DNA of 64,000 nt from Roseiarcus sp963820095. Its GTDB lineage: Bacteria; Pseudomonadota; Alphaproteobacteria; Rhizobiales; Beijerinckiaceae. Made by a program: the position numbers and the translations under genes. Every line of letters starts with the position of its first letter. Position 1 is the stretch's first letter. The DNA lies in NCBI GenBank assembly GCA_963820095.1, contig CAWFZA010000030.1, forward strand, positions 1-64,000. The letters are read 5' to 3'. Below, piece by piece: positions 27,507 to 35,292 of this stretch. The notes under the pieces are model-generated. The model made no database searches, was not told the origin of the DNA, and saw only the letters and a program-made list of their open reading frames with translations.

Positions 27507-27983
27507 TTACTTGCCTGGGAAGTTCTCGTCACTGAACGGCGACGTCTCGATGGGCGACAATCGCGGGATTCTGATCTTTATGAAACCGAAGCCGGTGGCT
27601 TCATGGCAAGCATCGCAGGCTGCGGTGAGCTTGGTATATGCGCGCATGAAACCGGCGGCGTCCTTCGCCTTGATCGCTTTGTCGAGATCCTCCGCGGCCG
27701 GCTTCATTGTATCCATATTCGACTTGTCGCTATTTGGAAAAAGCGTCTCTGCGAGGCGGATGCTGGCGCGGATTTGCTCAAGTTCGTAGTTCGCGAGCGG
27801 CCAGTTCTGCACCGCGCCCGCATACCACAACTTGAAATGCCCGAGCTGCGTCAGGACCATGACGTCGTTCAAGCGCGGCGTATAGGCCGGTTGCCCCGCC
27901 GGTTTCTGGTCATCCGCTAAGGCCGTGAGCGAAGCCGCAGCGCATGCGGCGGCAATGATTGCAATATGCCTGAGCTTGACCAT
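27507..27983 (-). CDS. Periplasmic protein with a CXXCH heme-type motif
   Basis: 158 aa from ATG 27983, with GGGGAACGG upstream. Signal peptide about residues 1-23. The mature protein is mostly helical (LGHFKLWYAGAVQNWPLANY, EQIRASIRLAETLFPNSDKS) with one CDACH motif in a TAACDACHEATGFGFIKIRI context. That motif can bind c-type heme covalently. The position near the C-terminus and the helical bundle resemble cytochrome c-prime-type folds, but I cannot confirm this. Convergent with pyk with almost no gap. Electron-transfer role is inferred. Confidence 0.6.
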   Translation of the reverse strand: MVKLRHIAIIAAACAAASLTALADDQKPAGQPAYTPRLNDVMVLTQLGHFKLWYAGAVQNWPLANYELEQIRASIRLAETLFPNSDKSNMDTMKPAAEDLDKAIKAKDAAGFMRAYTKLTAACDACHEATGFGFIKIRIPRLSPIETSPFSDENFPGK

Positions 27984-28187
27984 CGCGCCGTTCCCCGATC
28001 GCCATTTGGATCGCACGTGACGCTCGGCCTCTTGACCAGCGTTCGCGATCGACTGAAGCCCCAGGGAAAGCCTGCCCCAACTTCCGGCCCCAGACAAGCG
28101 CCGTTGCGAGAGTGGTTGCGGCAAGGGACTTAAATCCCTCGGCCATCGACCGACCGAAAGCCCGGTTCCCTTGAGCGGTCGTCCAAG

Positions 28188-28631
28188 CTAGCGGGCCGCG
28201 GCTGATTGTGCAGATCGCCGTCTGCCAAGGCTCGTGAAGAAGCGAAGGAGATAGCCATCTGGATCGATGACGACGAACTGCCGATTGCCGGCTTCTTTGT
28301 CGCCCTGTCGATACCAGCGCTCCTCAAGCGCAACATAGATGGTCGCGCCGGCTCTCAACGAGAGCGCATGAAGATGGTCGACGTCGGGAACCTCGATCTG
28401 AAGATTGATCCCTCTCCCGAACGGATATTCCAGGGGAGCCGTGCGAAACCGACGTCCAGGGCCATCCGCCTGTTCGAGCATCAGGTGGACAGGTCCGCGC
28501 GTCAGATAAGCAAACCGCTCCTCGGGACGTTCAATGCGGACACTGAACCCAAGAACGTCCACATAGAAGCTTACCGATCGGCCGAGATCGGCAACGTCAA
28601 GTTCGGGAACGACAGGCGGCGCGGTCGACAC
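28188..28631 (-). CDS. VOC-family (glyoxalase/bleomycin-resistance-like) protein
   Basis: About 147 aa from GTG 28631, which places the first strand VVPELDVADLGRSVSFYVDV at the N-terminus. The frame stays open to ATG 28745, but that part would overlap the upstream gene by 74 nt. Landmarks are VLGFSVRIERPEERFAYLTR, HLMLEQADGPG, INLQIEVPDVDHLHA and QFVVIDPDGYLLRFF. The pattern is that of bleomycin-resistance-like dimers that bind or modify small molecules. Actual ligand unknown. Confidence 0.7.
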   Translation of the reverse strand: MSTAPPVVPELDVADLGRSVSFYVDVLGFSVRIERPEERFAYLTRGPVHLMLEQADGPGRRFRTAPLEYPFGRGINLQIEVPDVDHLHALSLRAGATIYVALEERWYRQGDKEAGNRQFVVIDPDGYLLRFFTSLGRRRSAQSAAAR

Positions 28632-28671
28632 GCCGCAATCTATCAGATCTGAAAGCGAAGCGCCTGGCGGT

Positions 28672-29547
28672 TCAGAGACCCGCGTTTCCGGCGGCAAGGC
28701 GCGCCAATGCCGACCAGTCCGCATCGCCTTCGCCGCGAGCGACACCGGTCAGGAAGTGGTCGTGAACGAGGCTCGCGACCGGCATCGGCGTCGCCAGCGT
28801 ATCCGCCGCTGCAAGCGCGAGGCGAATATCCTTCAGGCCCAGAGTCATCTTGAACCCCGCCGGTTCATATCGCTCGTTGGCGATGATCGTTCCGTAAGTT
28901 TTATACGCCGGCGCCGCGAACAGCGTGTTCGTCAGGATCTCAAGATAGAGATGCGGCTCGACTCCGCCTTTGCGGATAAGCGCGAAGGCTTCGCCTAAAC
29001 ATTCGATCATCGCCGCGAGCAGGAAGTTGCCGCTGAGCTTGACGAGGTTCGCCGAGGAGGGCTTGTCGCCGACGACGAAAGTCCGTTGACCGATCGCGTC
29101 GAACAGGGGCTGGCATCGCGCGAGCTGTGCTTCGGGGCCGGCCGCCACAACGAAAAGCTTCGCCGCCGCGGCGGCCTCGGGCCTGCCGAACACAGGGGCG
29201 GCGACGTAAGACTGGCCCGCGTTTCGGTGCGCTTCCGCCAGCCGGTCGGAGAGCGCCACGCTGATCGTGCTCATCGAGATATGGACCGCGCCTTGGCCGA
29301 GCGCCGAGAGCCCATTTCCCTCACCGAAAAAGGCGCTCTCGACCGCCGCGTCATCGGCGAGCATGGTGATCACCACAGGCCGGCGGCACGCGTCGGCGAT
29401 GCTGTCCGCGACTTCGGCGCCTTGCGAGGCCAGCGCCTCCGCCTTGGCGCGCGTGCGGTTGAAGACAATGACGCGATGTCCTGCCTTGACGAGGTTAAGC
29501 GCGATCGCCGAACCCATTTGGCCAAGACCAATAAAACCGACGTCCAT
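28672..29547 (-). CDS. 3-hydroxyisobutyrate dehydrogenase-like NAD(P)-dependent reductase
   Basis: 291 aa from ATG 29547. The N-terminal Rossmann fold has GFIGLGQMGSAIALNLVKAG. The substrate loop is HISMSTISVALSDRLAEAH, and the catalytic lysine lies in SANLVKLSGNFLLAAMIE. The family covers 3-hydroxyisobutyrate dehydrogenase, tartronate semialdehyde reductase and glyoxylate/succinic semialdehyde reductases; I cannot choose among them. Ends FLTGVARGEGDADWSALARL. The VOC gene is next downstream in the same direction. Confidence 0.85.
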   Translation of the reverse strand: MDVGFIGLGQMGSAIALNLVKAGHRVIVFNRTRAKAEALASQGAEVADSIADACRRPVVITMLADDAAVESAFFGEGNGLSALGQGAVHISMSTISVALSDRLAEAHRNAGQSYVAAPVFGRPEAAAAAKLFVVAAGPEAQLARCQPLFDAIGQRTFVVGDKPSSANLVKLSGNFLLAAMIECLGEAFALIRKGGVEPHLYLEILTNTLFAAPAYKTYGTIIANERYEPAGFKMTLGLKDIRLALAAADTLATPMPVASLVHDHFLTGVARGEGDADWSALARLAAGNAGL

Positions 29548-29689
29548 CGCGCCCTCCGTGGCTGAAAACCGCTCCGCCTTTCCGCCGCGGCGGAGCCGAC
29601 GGCCTACCGCTAGTCGCCATTCAGCCGCAAAAGCGGCGCGCCGAACGCCGGGCTGACCGGCGTTGCAGCCGATCCAGGACTGACTTCAA

Positions 29690-30178
29690 TCAGCACTGCG
29701 GGATCTGACGCTCGCCGACATATTTGCCGTTGCTGTCGTACAAAAGCTTATGGATGACACAGCCGCCTGTGTTGGCGCTGGCTTCGCTTTGCGCAGGGTC
29801 GACGCCGATGTTGATGATGATCGGCGGGCCGCCGCCAACAATGATGGGCTCGGACGCCGCAGCCGGAGCCGAATAGCCGCCCCAACCGCCCCAGCCGCCG
29901 ATGAAAAGCTGATTGCCGAAACGGTTGAAGCGATTGAAGCCGAAGCGGTCAAACCGATTCGGGCCGAACCGGTTGAAGCCAAATCGGCCAGCCTCAAACC
30001 GGCCCTTGAAACCGCGCGGCGCGAAATGCGAAAAATGACCCATTCCGATGCCTGAGCGAGCGAACGACCCGCCCGCCGGCCCGCCCATGCGGGCTAACGA
30101 AGGACTTAGGCCAAGGGAAAAAACCAGCGTCGCCGCGCAGCACGCGCGGGCCGCCCTTGTCGCAAGGGAAATACGCAT
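29690..30178 (-). CDS. Secreted protein with Arg-Phe-Gly/Asn repeats
   Basis: 162 aa from ATG 30178. Signal peptide about residues 1-29 (ATLVFSLGLSPSLA). The middle is a low-complexity repeat of RFGFNRF, GPNRFDRF and GFNRFNRF units. Then comes a GGWGGWGG stretch and a C-terminal domain with GGGPPIIINIGVDPAQSEA and two cysteines (GGCVIHKLLYD, QIPQC) that may form a disulfide. No known family recognised. The DNA repeats account for the protein repeats. Confidence 0.6.
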   Translation of the reverse strand: MRISLATRAARACCAATLVFSLGLSPSLARMGGPAGGSFARSGIGMGHFSHFAPRGFKGRFEAGRFGFNRFGPNRFDRFGFNRFNRFGNQLFIGGWGGWGGYSAPAAASEPIIVGGGPPIIINIGVDPAQSEASANTGGCVIHKLLYDSNGKYVGERQIPQC

Positions 30179-30265
30179 GAGAAAGTCTCCGGCGCCGCTA
30201 CGGCAATCCTAGCAACAATGCGGGGCCGATGTCGATGGTCTTTCGGGGCGGGTTGAGCCGCACCC

Positions 30266-31591
30266 TCACTTCACCACCGTCAGCTTCCGGGCCGCCCTCG
30301 TCAGACCCGTGTACAGCCAGCGCGCCCGATGCTCGCGAAAGGCGAAGCTTTCATCGAACAAGACCACCTCGTCCCATTGCGACCCCTGGGCCTTATGGAC
30401 GGTGAGCGCGTATCCATAGTCGAATTCGTCCGACTCTCGCCTCAGCGCAAAGCCGAGCTCCCCTTCCTTGCCCTCGAAGAATGCCTTCAAGACGGAGACC
30501 TTGACGGTCGACCGTGACCCCTCGTCCTCCGACCGCAGGGTCATCTTGACGAAATCCTTCTTGACGCCACCCAGCGTCTCGACACGCCACAAACCCCCGT
30601 TGATGAGCCCCTTTGTGCGGTCGTTCCGCAGGCAGACCAGGCGGTCGCCCGCGACCGGCAACGGCTCGGAAAAACCCTTGAGATCCCGCATGCGCTGGTT
30701 ATAGGCGCGGCGCGTGCGGTTGACCCCGACCAGCACCTGATCGGCGCCAAGGACCTGAGCCTGGTCAACGGCGGCGCGTTGTATGACGCGCGTCTCGCCA
30801 TAGTCGCCGACGCGGAGTTCGCCGCCGGAACGGACCACTTCGGACAGGCGGATGATGGGATTGTCCTGCGCCTGCCGATGGATCTGGGTCAACATGACGT
30901 CCGGAGCGCCGTCGGTGAAAAAGCCGCCGCCCTTGACGGGCGGAAGCTGAAACGGATCGCCCAGGACAAGAATCGGCTTGCCGAACGAGAGAAGGTCGCG
31001 CGCCAGCTCCCCGTCGACCATTGAGCATTCGTCGATCACGATGAGTCCGGCCTTCGAGGCCGGACCGTCGGCGTTGAGGGTGAAGGTCGGCGCGCCTTCC
31101 GCGCCCTCGCTCGCCCGGTAAATGAGGGCGTGGATGGTCGTCGCGCCCGCGCAGCCCTTCGATCGCATCACCAAGGCGGCTTTACCGGTGAAGGCGGCGA
31201 ACGCCGTCTCGCCCCGCGCTCCCTCGGCGATGTGTCGCGCAAGCGTCGTCTTGCCGACCCCCGCATAGCCGAACAGGCGGAACACCTGGGGCTCGCCTTG
31301 CTTGAGCCATCGGCCGACCTGGTCGACAGCCTCCGCCTGCTCGCGCGACCATTCACGGCCGATCGGCCGTGAAGAGGGGGCGTTGACCGGGCGATCCCGC
31401 CTCTCGGGCGCTGAGTCCATGGCTGCCGACTGCGGTTTTTCTGGTTCGCGCCCGCCCTTCGCCTCGATGCTGACGCCGCACCGCGAACAAGCCGGCGGCT
31501 TGCGGCCAAGATCGTAATATTTGGCGCCACAGGCCAAGCACTGGCGCTTGGTTCCTAGCCTATTCAACGCCCGCGTCTTCTTGGTCAACAA
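30266..31591 (-). CDS. Zinc-ribbon (FYDLN-like) fused to RecD/Dda-type DNA helicase
   Basis: 441 aa from TTG 31591 with GTGAGG upstream; the first in-frame ATG would remove the zinc ribbon. Residues 13-39 form a CxxC...CxxC ribbon (LGTKRQCLACGAKYYDLGRK, PPACSRCGV) like that of FYDLN-acid proteins. An SF1 helicase follows: Walker A FGYAGVGKTTLARH, Walker B LIVIDECSMVD, motif III VLGDPFQLPPVKGG, and the UvrD_C_2-type ALTVHKAQGSQWDEV with YTGLTRAARKLTVV. It is predicted to be an ATP-driven 5'-3' DNA helicase of the phage Dda/RecD2 kind. Other helicases of this group usually lack the ribbon. Confidence 0.8.
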   Translation of the reverse strand: MLTKKTRALNRLGTKRQCLACGAKYYDLGRKPPACSRCGVSIEAKGGREPEKPQSAAMDSAPERRDRPVNAPSSRPIGREWSREQAEAVDQVGRWLKQGEPQVFRLFGYAGVGKTTLARHIAEGARGETAFAAFTGKAALVMRSKGCAGATTIHALIYRASEGAEGAPTFTLNADGPASKAGLIVIDECSMVDGELARDLLSFGKPILVLGDPFQLPPVKGGGFFTDGAPDVMLTQIHRQAQDNPIIRLSEVVRSGGELRVGDYGETRVIQRAAVDQAQVLGADQVLVGVNRTRRAYNQRMRDLKGFSEPLPVAGDRLVCLRNDRTKGLINGGLWRVETLGGVKKDFVKMTLRSEDEGSRSTVKVSVLKAFFEGKEGELGFALRRESDEFDYGYALTVHKAQGSQWDEVVLFDESFAFREHRARWLYTGLTRAARKLTVVK

Positions 31592-31702
31592 TCCTCACCC
31601 CGGCCAGAACGTAAACGATTGTTTTAGATTTCGAGCGCAGCATTTTAATAGAATTGTTAGGATTGTCGCCGAATCAAAGCCTTTCGCTCGAACAATCCGC
31701 GC

Positions 31703-31733
31703 CTTGAAGGTTGGAGTGTAAGGCTTATATCCG
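31703..31733 (+). promoter_or_regulatory. RpoH (sigma-32) type promoter of hsp20
   Basis: CTTG at 31703-31706, 17 bases, then CTTATATCCG at 31724-31733. This fits the alphaproteobacterial heat-shock consensus CTTG-N17-CYTATNTNNG at every fixed position. Transcription would begin near 31740, about 100 nt before the hsp20 ATG. Confidence 0.8.
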
Positions 31734-31777
31734 CCTGATCCGGAACTTTGAATGAGCCGGATGGTTGACGACAACAG

Positions 31778-31836
31778 CCGGATCGGGCGCTTATCGGAAG
31801 GCCCGAGGTTCCGGGGAAGCGCCTGAAAGGGGCTTC
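31778..31836 (+). promoter_or_regulatory. Candidate RNA thermometer (ROSE-like) in the hsp20 leader
   Basis: Two hairpins precede the hsp20 start. The first pairs CCGGA-TCGGGC (31778-31788) with GCCCGA and TCCGG (31801-31814), with a three-base bulge. The second pairs GAAGCGCCT (31816-31824) with AGGGGCTTC (31828-31836) over a GAA loop, with one G-G mismatch. The right arm holds the Shine-Dalgarno AAGGGG, so it would be masked when cold and freed when heated. Layout resembles ROSE elements of rhizobial small heat-shock genes, though the canonical U-Y-G-C-U motif is not obvious. Confidence 0.6.
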
Positions 31837-31840
31837 GAAC

Positions 31841-32269
31841 ATGGTGCGTGTGACGGCGCTGACGTCTCCGCTGCTGCTGGGCTTCGATGACCTGGAGCGC
31901 GCGCTCGACAAGGTGTCGAAGACGGGGACCGACGGCTATCCGCCCTACAATATCGAGAGAATCGCCGCCAACAGCGGCGAACCGGAAAAGTTGCGCATCA
32001 CGCTCGCCGTCGCCGGCTTCTCCGAGGATCAGATTGAAGTGACTGTCGAGGAGAACCAGCTCAGCATCCGGGGTCGGCAACAGGAGGACAAGACGCGCGA
32101 GTACTTACATCGTGGCATCGCCGCCCGGCAGTTCCAGCGCGGTTTTCTGCTCGCCGACGGCATGCAGGTTCAGAGCGCCGAGCTTTCGCAAGGGTTGCTG
32201 TCGGTCGATCTCGTTCGTCCCCAACCCGAGCGGCTGGTGCAGAAGATCAAAATAGTGCAGCGCGATTGA
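31841..32269 (+). CDS. Small heat-shock protein Hsp20
   Basis: 142 aa from ATG 31841. The alpha-crystallin domain covers about residues 35-135: YPPYNIERIAANSGEPEKLR, ITLAVAGFSEDQIEVTVEEN, QLSIRGRQQEDKTREYLHRG and FQRGFLLADGMQVQSAELSQ, then GLLSVDLVRP. It holds unfolding proteins ready for refolding by Hsp70 and ClpB. Expression should be heat-induced by the RpoH promoter and the leader hairpin. It is followed by a DUF1150 gene, a common pairing in Rhizobiales. A C-terminal I-x-I motif is present as IKI. Confidence 0.93.
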   Translation: MVRVTALTSPLLLGFDDLERALDKVSKTGTDGYPPYNIERIAANSGEPEKLRITLAVAGFSEDQIEVTVEENQLSIRGRQQEDKTREYLHRGIAARQFQRGFLLADGMQVQSAELSQGLLSVDLVRPQPERLVQKIKIVQRD

Positions 32270-32322
32270 GGAAGCCGCCCCAGCGGGGAGCCTTAAGCGG
32301 TCGCCTAGTCAGGAGTAAAGCG

Positions 32323-32595
32323 ATGAGACCCGAAACCAACAGACCGGCAGCCCCCCCGCCGGACCTGACGCCGCAGGAATTCGCCCACCTTGGCGACGGG
32401 TCTCTCGCCTATGTGAGAACCATCGCTTCGGAAGACGTCGCGCGCCTCTTTCCGCAGGCGCCGCCGATGAAGCCAGGACTGACGCTGTTCGCCTTGCTCG
32501 GCGCCGACGGCTCGCCGATCATGCTGACCGATTCCAAGGATGCGGCGATCGCCAACGCATGGGAAAACGAGCTCGAGACGGTGAGCCTGCACTGA
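32323..32595 (+). CDS. DUF1150 protein
   Basis: 90 aa from ATG 32323, chosen because AGGAG lies 8 nt upstream and it follows hsp20 by 53 nt. The sequence LTPQEFAHLGDGSLAYVRTI and LTLFALLGADGSPIMLTDSK is the DUF1150 signature. The family is small, of unknown function, and regularly found next to Hsp20 in alphaproteobacteria, so a stress role is likely. Shares the hsp20 promoter. A 7-bp GC hairpin without a T run follows at 32616-32634. Confidence 0.8.
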   Translation: MRPETNRPAAPPPDLTPQEFAHLGDGSLAYVRTIASEDVARLFPQAPPMKPGLTLFALLGADGSPIMLTDSKDAAIANAWENELETVSLH

Positions 32596-32695
32596 CCCGT
32601 GCAATGGGGGCGGTCGCGGCGCGGTGAGCGCCGCGCGGGAAGATACGAATCGGTATAAAGATTGCGGTCGGTAGGGCCAACAGGACCGCGAGCCC

Positions 32696-33487
32696 ATGCA
32701 AGCCTATCTCGACCTCATGCGTGACGCGCTAGAGAATGGCGCGGTCAGGCAAGACCGCACCGGCACGGGTGTCCGCTCGCTGTTCGGCCGGCAGCTTCGC
32801 TTCGATTTGGCCCAAGGCTTTCCGCTCGTCACCACGAAACGGCTTCATCTCAAGTCGATCGTGCGCGAGCTCATCTGGTTCCTGCGCGGCGACACCAACA
32901 TCGCTTATCTCAAGGCGCACGGGGTCTCGATCTGGGACGAATGGGCCGACGCCGATGGCGATCTCGGTCCGGTCTACGGCAAGCAATGGCGCGCCTGGGA
33001 GGGACCGGACGGCCGGACCTACGATCAGATCGCCTGGGTGATTGACGAGATCCGGCGCAACCCCGACTCGCGCCGGCTCGTCGTCTCGGCCTGGAACGTG
33101 GCTGAGATCGAGCGCATGAAGCTCGCGCCCTGCCATTGCCTGTTCCAGTTCTACGTCGCGAACGGTCGCTTATCGTGCCAGCTCTACCAGCGCTCGGCCG
33201 ACATCTTTCTCGGCGTGCCGTTCAACATCGCGAGCTACGCGCTCTTGACCCATCTCATCGCCCACGAATGCGGGCTTGAGGCGGGCGAGTTCGTGCACAC
33301 GTTCGGCGACGCCCACCTCTACCGCAATCACGAAGACCAGGCGCGCGCGCAGCTTGCCCGCACGCCGCGACCGCTGCCCAAGCTCGTACTCGGCGATGTC
33401 GGCTCGATCTTCGACCTCAACGCCGATGCGATCGCGTTCGAGGGCTACGACCCTTGGCCCGCGATCAAGGCCAAGGTCGCGGTGTGA
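32696..33487 (+). CDS. thyA: Thymidylate synthase
   Basis: 263 aa from ATG 32696, the family length. Makes dTMP from dUMP with methylene-tetrahydrofolate as carbon donor and reductant, producing dihydrofolate. Visible are RTGTGVRSLFGRQLRFDLAQ, ELIWFLRGDTN, the catalytic cysteine in LAPCHCLFQFYV, and the substrate site SCQLYQRSADIFLGVPFNIA with YALLTHLIAHECGL. The stop overlaps the folA start (GTGA), so the two are translationally coupled. Confidence 0.96.
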   Translation: MQAYLDLMRDALENGAVRQDRTGTGVRSLFGRQLRFDLAQGFPLVTTKRLHLKSIVRELIWFLRGDTNIAYLKAHGVSIWDEWADADGDLGPVYGKQWRAWEGPDGRTYDQIAWVIDEIRRNPDSRRLVVSAWNVAEIERMKLAPCHCLFQFYVANGRLSCQLYQRSADIFLGVPFNIASYALLTHLIAHECGLEAGEFVHTFGDAHLYRNHEDQARAQLARTPRPLPKLVLGDVGSIFDLNADAIAFEGYDPWPAIKAKVAV

Positions 33488-34000
33488 GGGAGGTTCCCCT
33501 CGTCCTCGTCGCGGCTGTGGGGCGAAACGGGACTATCGGCGCGAAGGGCGGACTTGCCCTGGCGGCTCTCGAGCGACCTGAAACGCTTCAAGGCGCTGAC
33601 CTGGGGCAAGCCGCTGGTGATGGGGCGGAAGACGTTCGAATCAATCGGCCGCGCGCTGCCGGGACGTGAAACGATCGTCGTCACCCGCGATCCCGCATTC
33701 GCGCCCTCGGGCGTCCTCATCGCCCACAATCTCGACGCCGCGCTCGATCTCGCCGCGGAGCGCGCTAGCGCCATGGGCGCGGGCGAAGTCGTCATCGGCG
33801 GCGGGGGCGAGATCTTTGCGCAGACGATCTCGCGTGCAAGCCGCCTTTTCATCACCGAGGTCGCGCTCGACGCCGACGGCGAGGCGCGCTTCCCGTCCAT
33901 CAATCCGCGCGAGTGGCGGGAGACCAGCCGCAAGCTCGGCGAACGCGGCCCGCGCGACGAGGCCGACTTCGCCTTTGTGGAGTACGAGCGTCGAAGTTGA
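33484..34000 (+). CDS. folA: Dihydrofolate reductase, frameshifted
   Basis: Reduces the dihydrofolate made by ThyA. The N-terminus (VREVPLVLVAAVGRNGTIGA) from GTG 33484 and the rest (LPWRLSSDLKRFKALTWGKP, VMGRKTFESIGRALPGRETI, GEVVIGGGGEIFAQTI) are in different frames. One extra base near 33552 explains it, and removing it gives 171 aa. The Pro-Trp of the active-site loop and the GRKTFESIG cofactor motif are intact. Because the gene is essential, an assembly indel is more likely than a real mutation. The start overlaps thyA by 4 nt. Confidence 0.85.
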
Positions 34001-34017
34001 AGGGACGCGTATTCCGA

Positions 34018-34579
34018 CTATTCCGCGCGAACCCAGTCGGTCAGCGTCAGCCCCTTTTCGAGCCAGACGGGCGGCCGCGCTTTGAGGCCGGCTGCGGCCA
34101 GCGTCGCGTCCGGGTCGCCGCCAAATCTCTCGCGGCTGAAGACGGGCAGGCCGCCGGGCAGGCGCACGTTCACGCGCGCGGCTCAGATGAAAGCAATCGT
34201 AGCCGAGCTTGAGGAACAGGGTGAAGACCTGCGGCCCGCCGATGACAGCGACCGCGCCGGAATTCAGGCCGAGCGCCGCGCACGCGGCCTCGAGCGACGC
34301 CCCGGCGGGATTCCAGAGGCGGGCCTTCGGATTGTCCGGGTCGGGCGCAAGATCGGCGACTTTCCGGGTGAGGACGAGCCGGCGCCGGCTCATCGAGTTC
34401 GGTTGGCCTTCCGCCGAATAGCGCCCGTTCACGACCACGTCGGACCGATCAAGGCCTTCCTGAAAATGCCGCTGGTCGGCTTTGAAATGCAGCGACGCCG
34501 GCTGAATGCCGCTCGCGTCGGCAAGCATGCCATCGGCGGACGCGATGACATAAGCTTCGATGCGAAACGCGCCGATCAT
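34018..34579 (-). CDS. RibD C-terminal-domain (DHFR-like) reductase, frameshifted
   Basis: Dihydrofolate-reductase-fold protein of the RibD_C type, start ATG 34579. The beginning is FRIEAYVIASADGMLADASG, then LDRSDVVVNGRYSAEGQPNS and GAVAVIGGPQVFTLFLKLGY. The end (VNVRLPGGLPVFSRERFGGD to DWVRAE) is in another frame. One extra base in a GC run near 34172 explains it, and its removal gives about 186 aa. These proteins use NADPH to reduce pterin- or flavin-pathway intermediates; this one is convergent with folA and next to folE, which hints at a pterin role. The substrate is not known. Confidence 0.65.
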
Positions 34580-34588
34580 AAGCGCGCG

Positions 34589-35212
34589 TTATTCGTGACT
34601 GTCCGAATTGACGAGCGACAGGAACTCAGCCCGTGTCTGAGCCTGATCGCGAAAGACGCCCAGCATCCGGCTGGTGACAAGGTCGGCGCCGCGCTTGCGG
34701 ACGCCGCGGTCGATCATGCAGTGGTGCGCCGCCTTGACGACCACCGCAACGCCGCAAGGCTTCAGCACCTCTTCGACCGCGTTGGCGATCTGCGCGGTCA
34801 GCCGCTCCTGAATCTGCAGCCGCTTGGAGAAGATCTCGACCACGCGGGCGAGCTTGGAAATCCCGACGACACGTTTGTCGGGAATGTAGCCGACCCAAAC
34901 GCGGCCAATGATCGGCGCGATATGATGCTCGCAATGGCTCTCGAAGGTCACGCCGCGCAGCACGATCATCTCGTCATAGCCCTCGACCTCGCTGAAGGTC
35001 TTGCTTAGGACCTCGTGCGGATCTTCGTCATAGCCGGCGAAATATTCGCGGTAAGCGCGCACCATGCGATTGGGCGTCTCGATCAGGCCGTCGCGATTGG
35101 CGTCCTCGCCGACCCATTTGAGGATGGTGCGGAACGCGTCCTCGGCCTCAGCGTCGCTGATCGTCTTGCCGCCGCCGGACGCCCCTTCAAGATTCTCTTC
35201 TCTCAGCGCCAT
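34589..35212 (-). CDS. folE: GTP cyclohydrolase I
   Basis: 207 aa from ATG 35212 (GGGAAC upstream). Converts GTP to dihydroneopterin triphosphate, the first step to folate. Zinc-ligand and active-site motifs are SHCEHHIAPIIGRVWVGYIP and VVVKAAHHCMIDRGVRKRGA. QIQERLTAQIANAVEEVLKP gives the oligomer interface. The N-terminal glycine-rich tail is variable in the family. Sits beside thyA-folA, so folate and thymidylate genes are clustered here. Confidence 0.95.
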   Translation of the reverse strand: MALREENLEGASGGGKTISDAEAEDAFRTILKWVGEDANRDGLIETPNRMVRAYREYFAGYDEDPHEVLSKTFSEVEGYDEMIVLRGVTFESHCEHHIAPIIGRVWVGYIPDKRVVGISKLARVVEIFSKRLQIQERLTAQIANAVEEVLKPCGVAVVVKAAHHCMIDRGVRKRGADLVTSRMLGVFRDQAQTRAEFLSLVNSDSHE

Positions 35213-35292
35213 AGGCTCTGTTCCCTGTTCGCGCCCCTTAGAGCACCCCGTCGCCATTTATGCGCTGCCGGCGGATTCTTAAAGGAGGCGGT

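Noticed and set aside
32616..32634. Terminator after the DUF1150 gene
   Set aside because: Perfect 7-bp GC hairpin but no T run follows, so termination is not supported.
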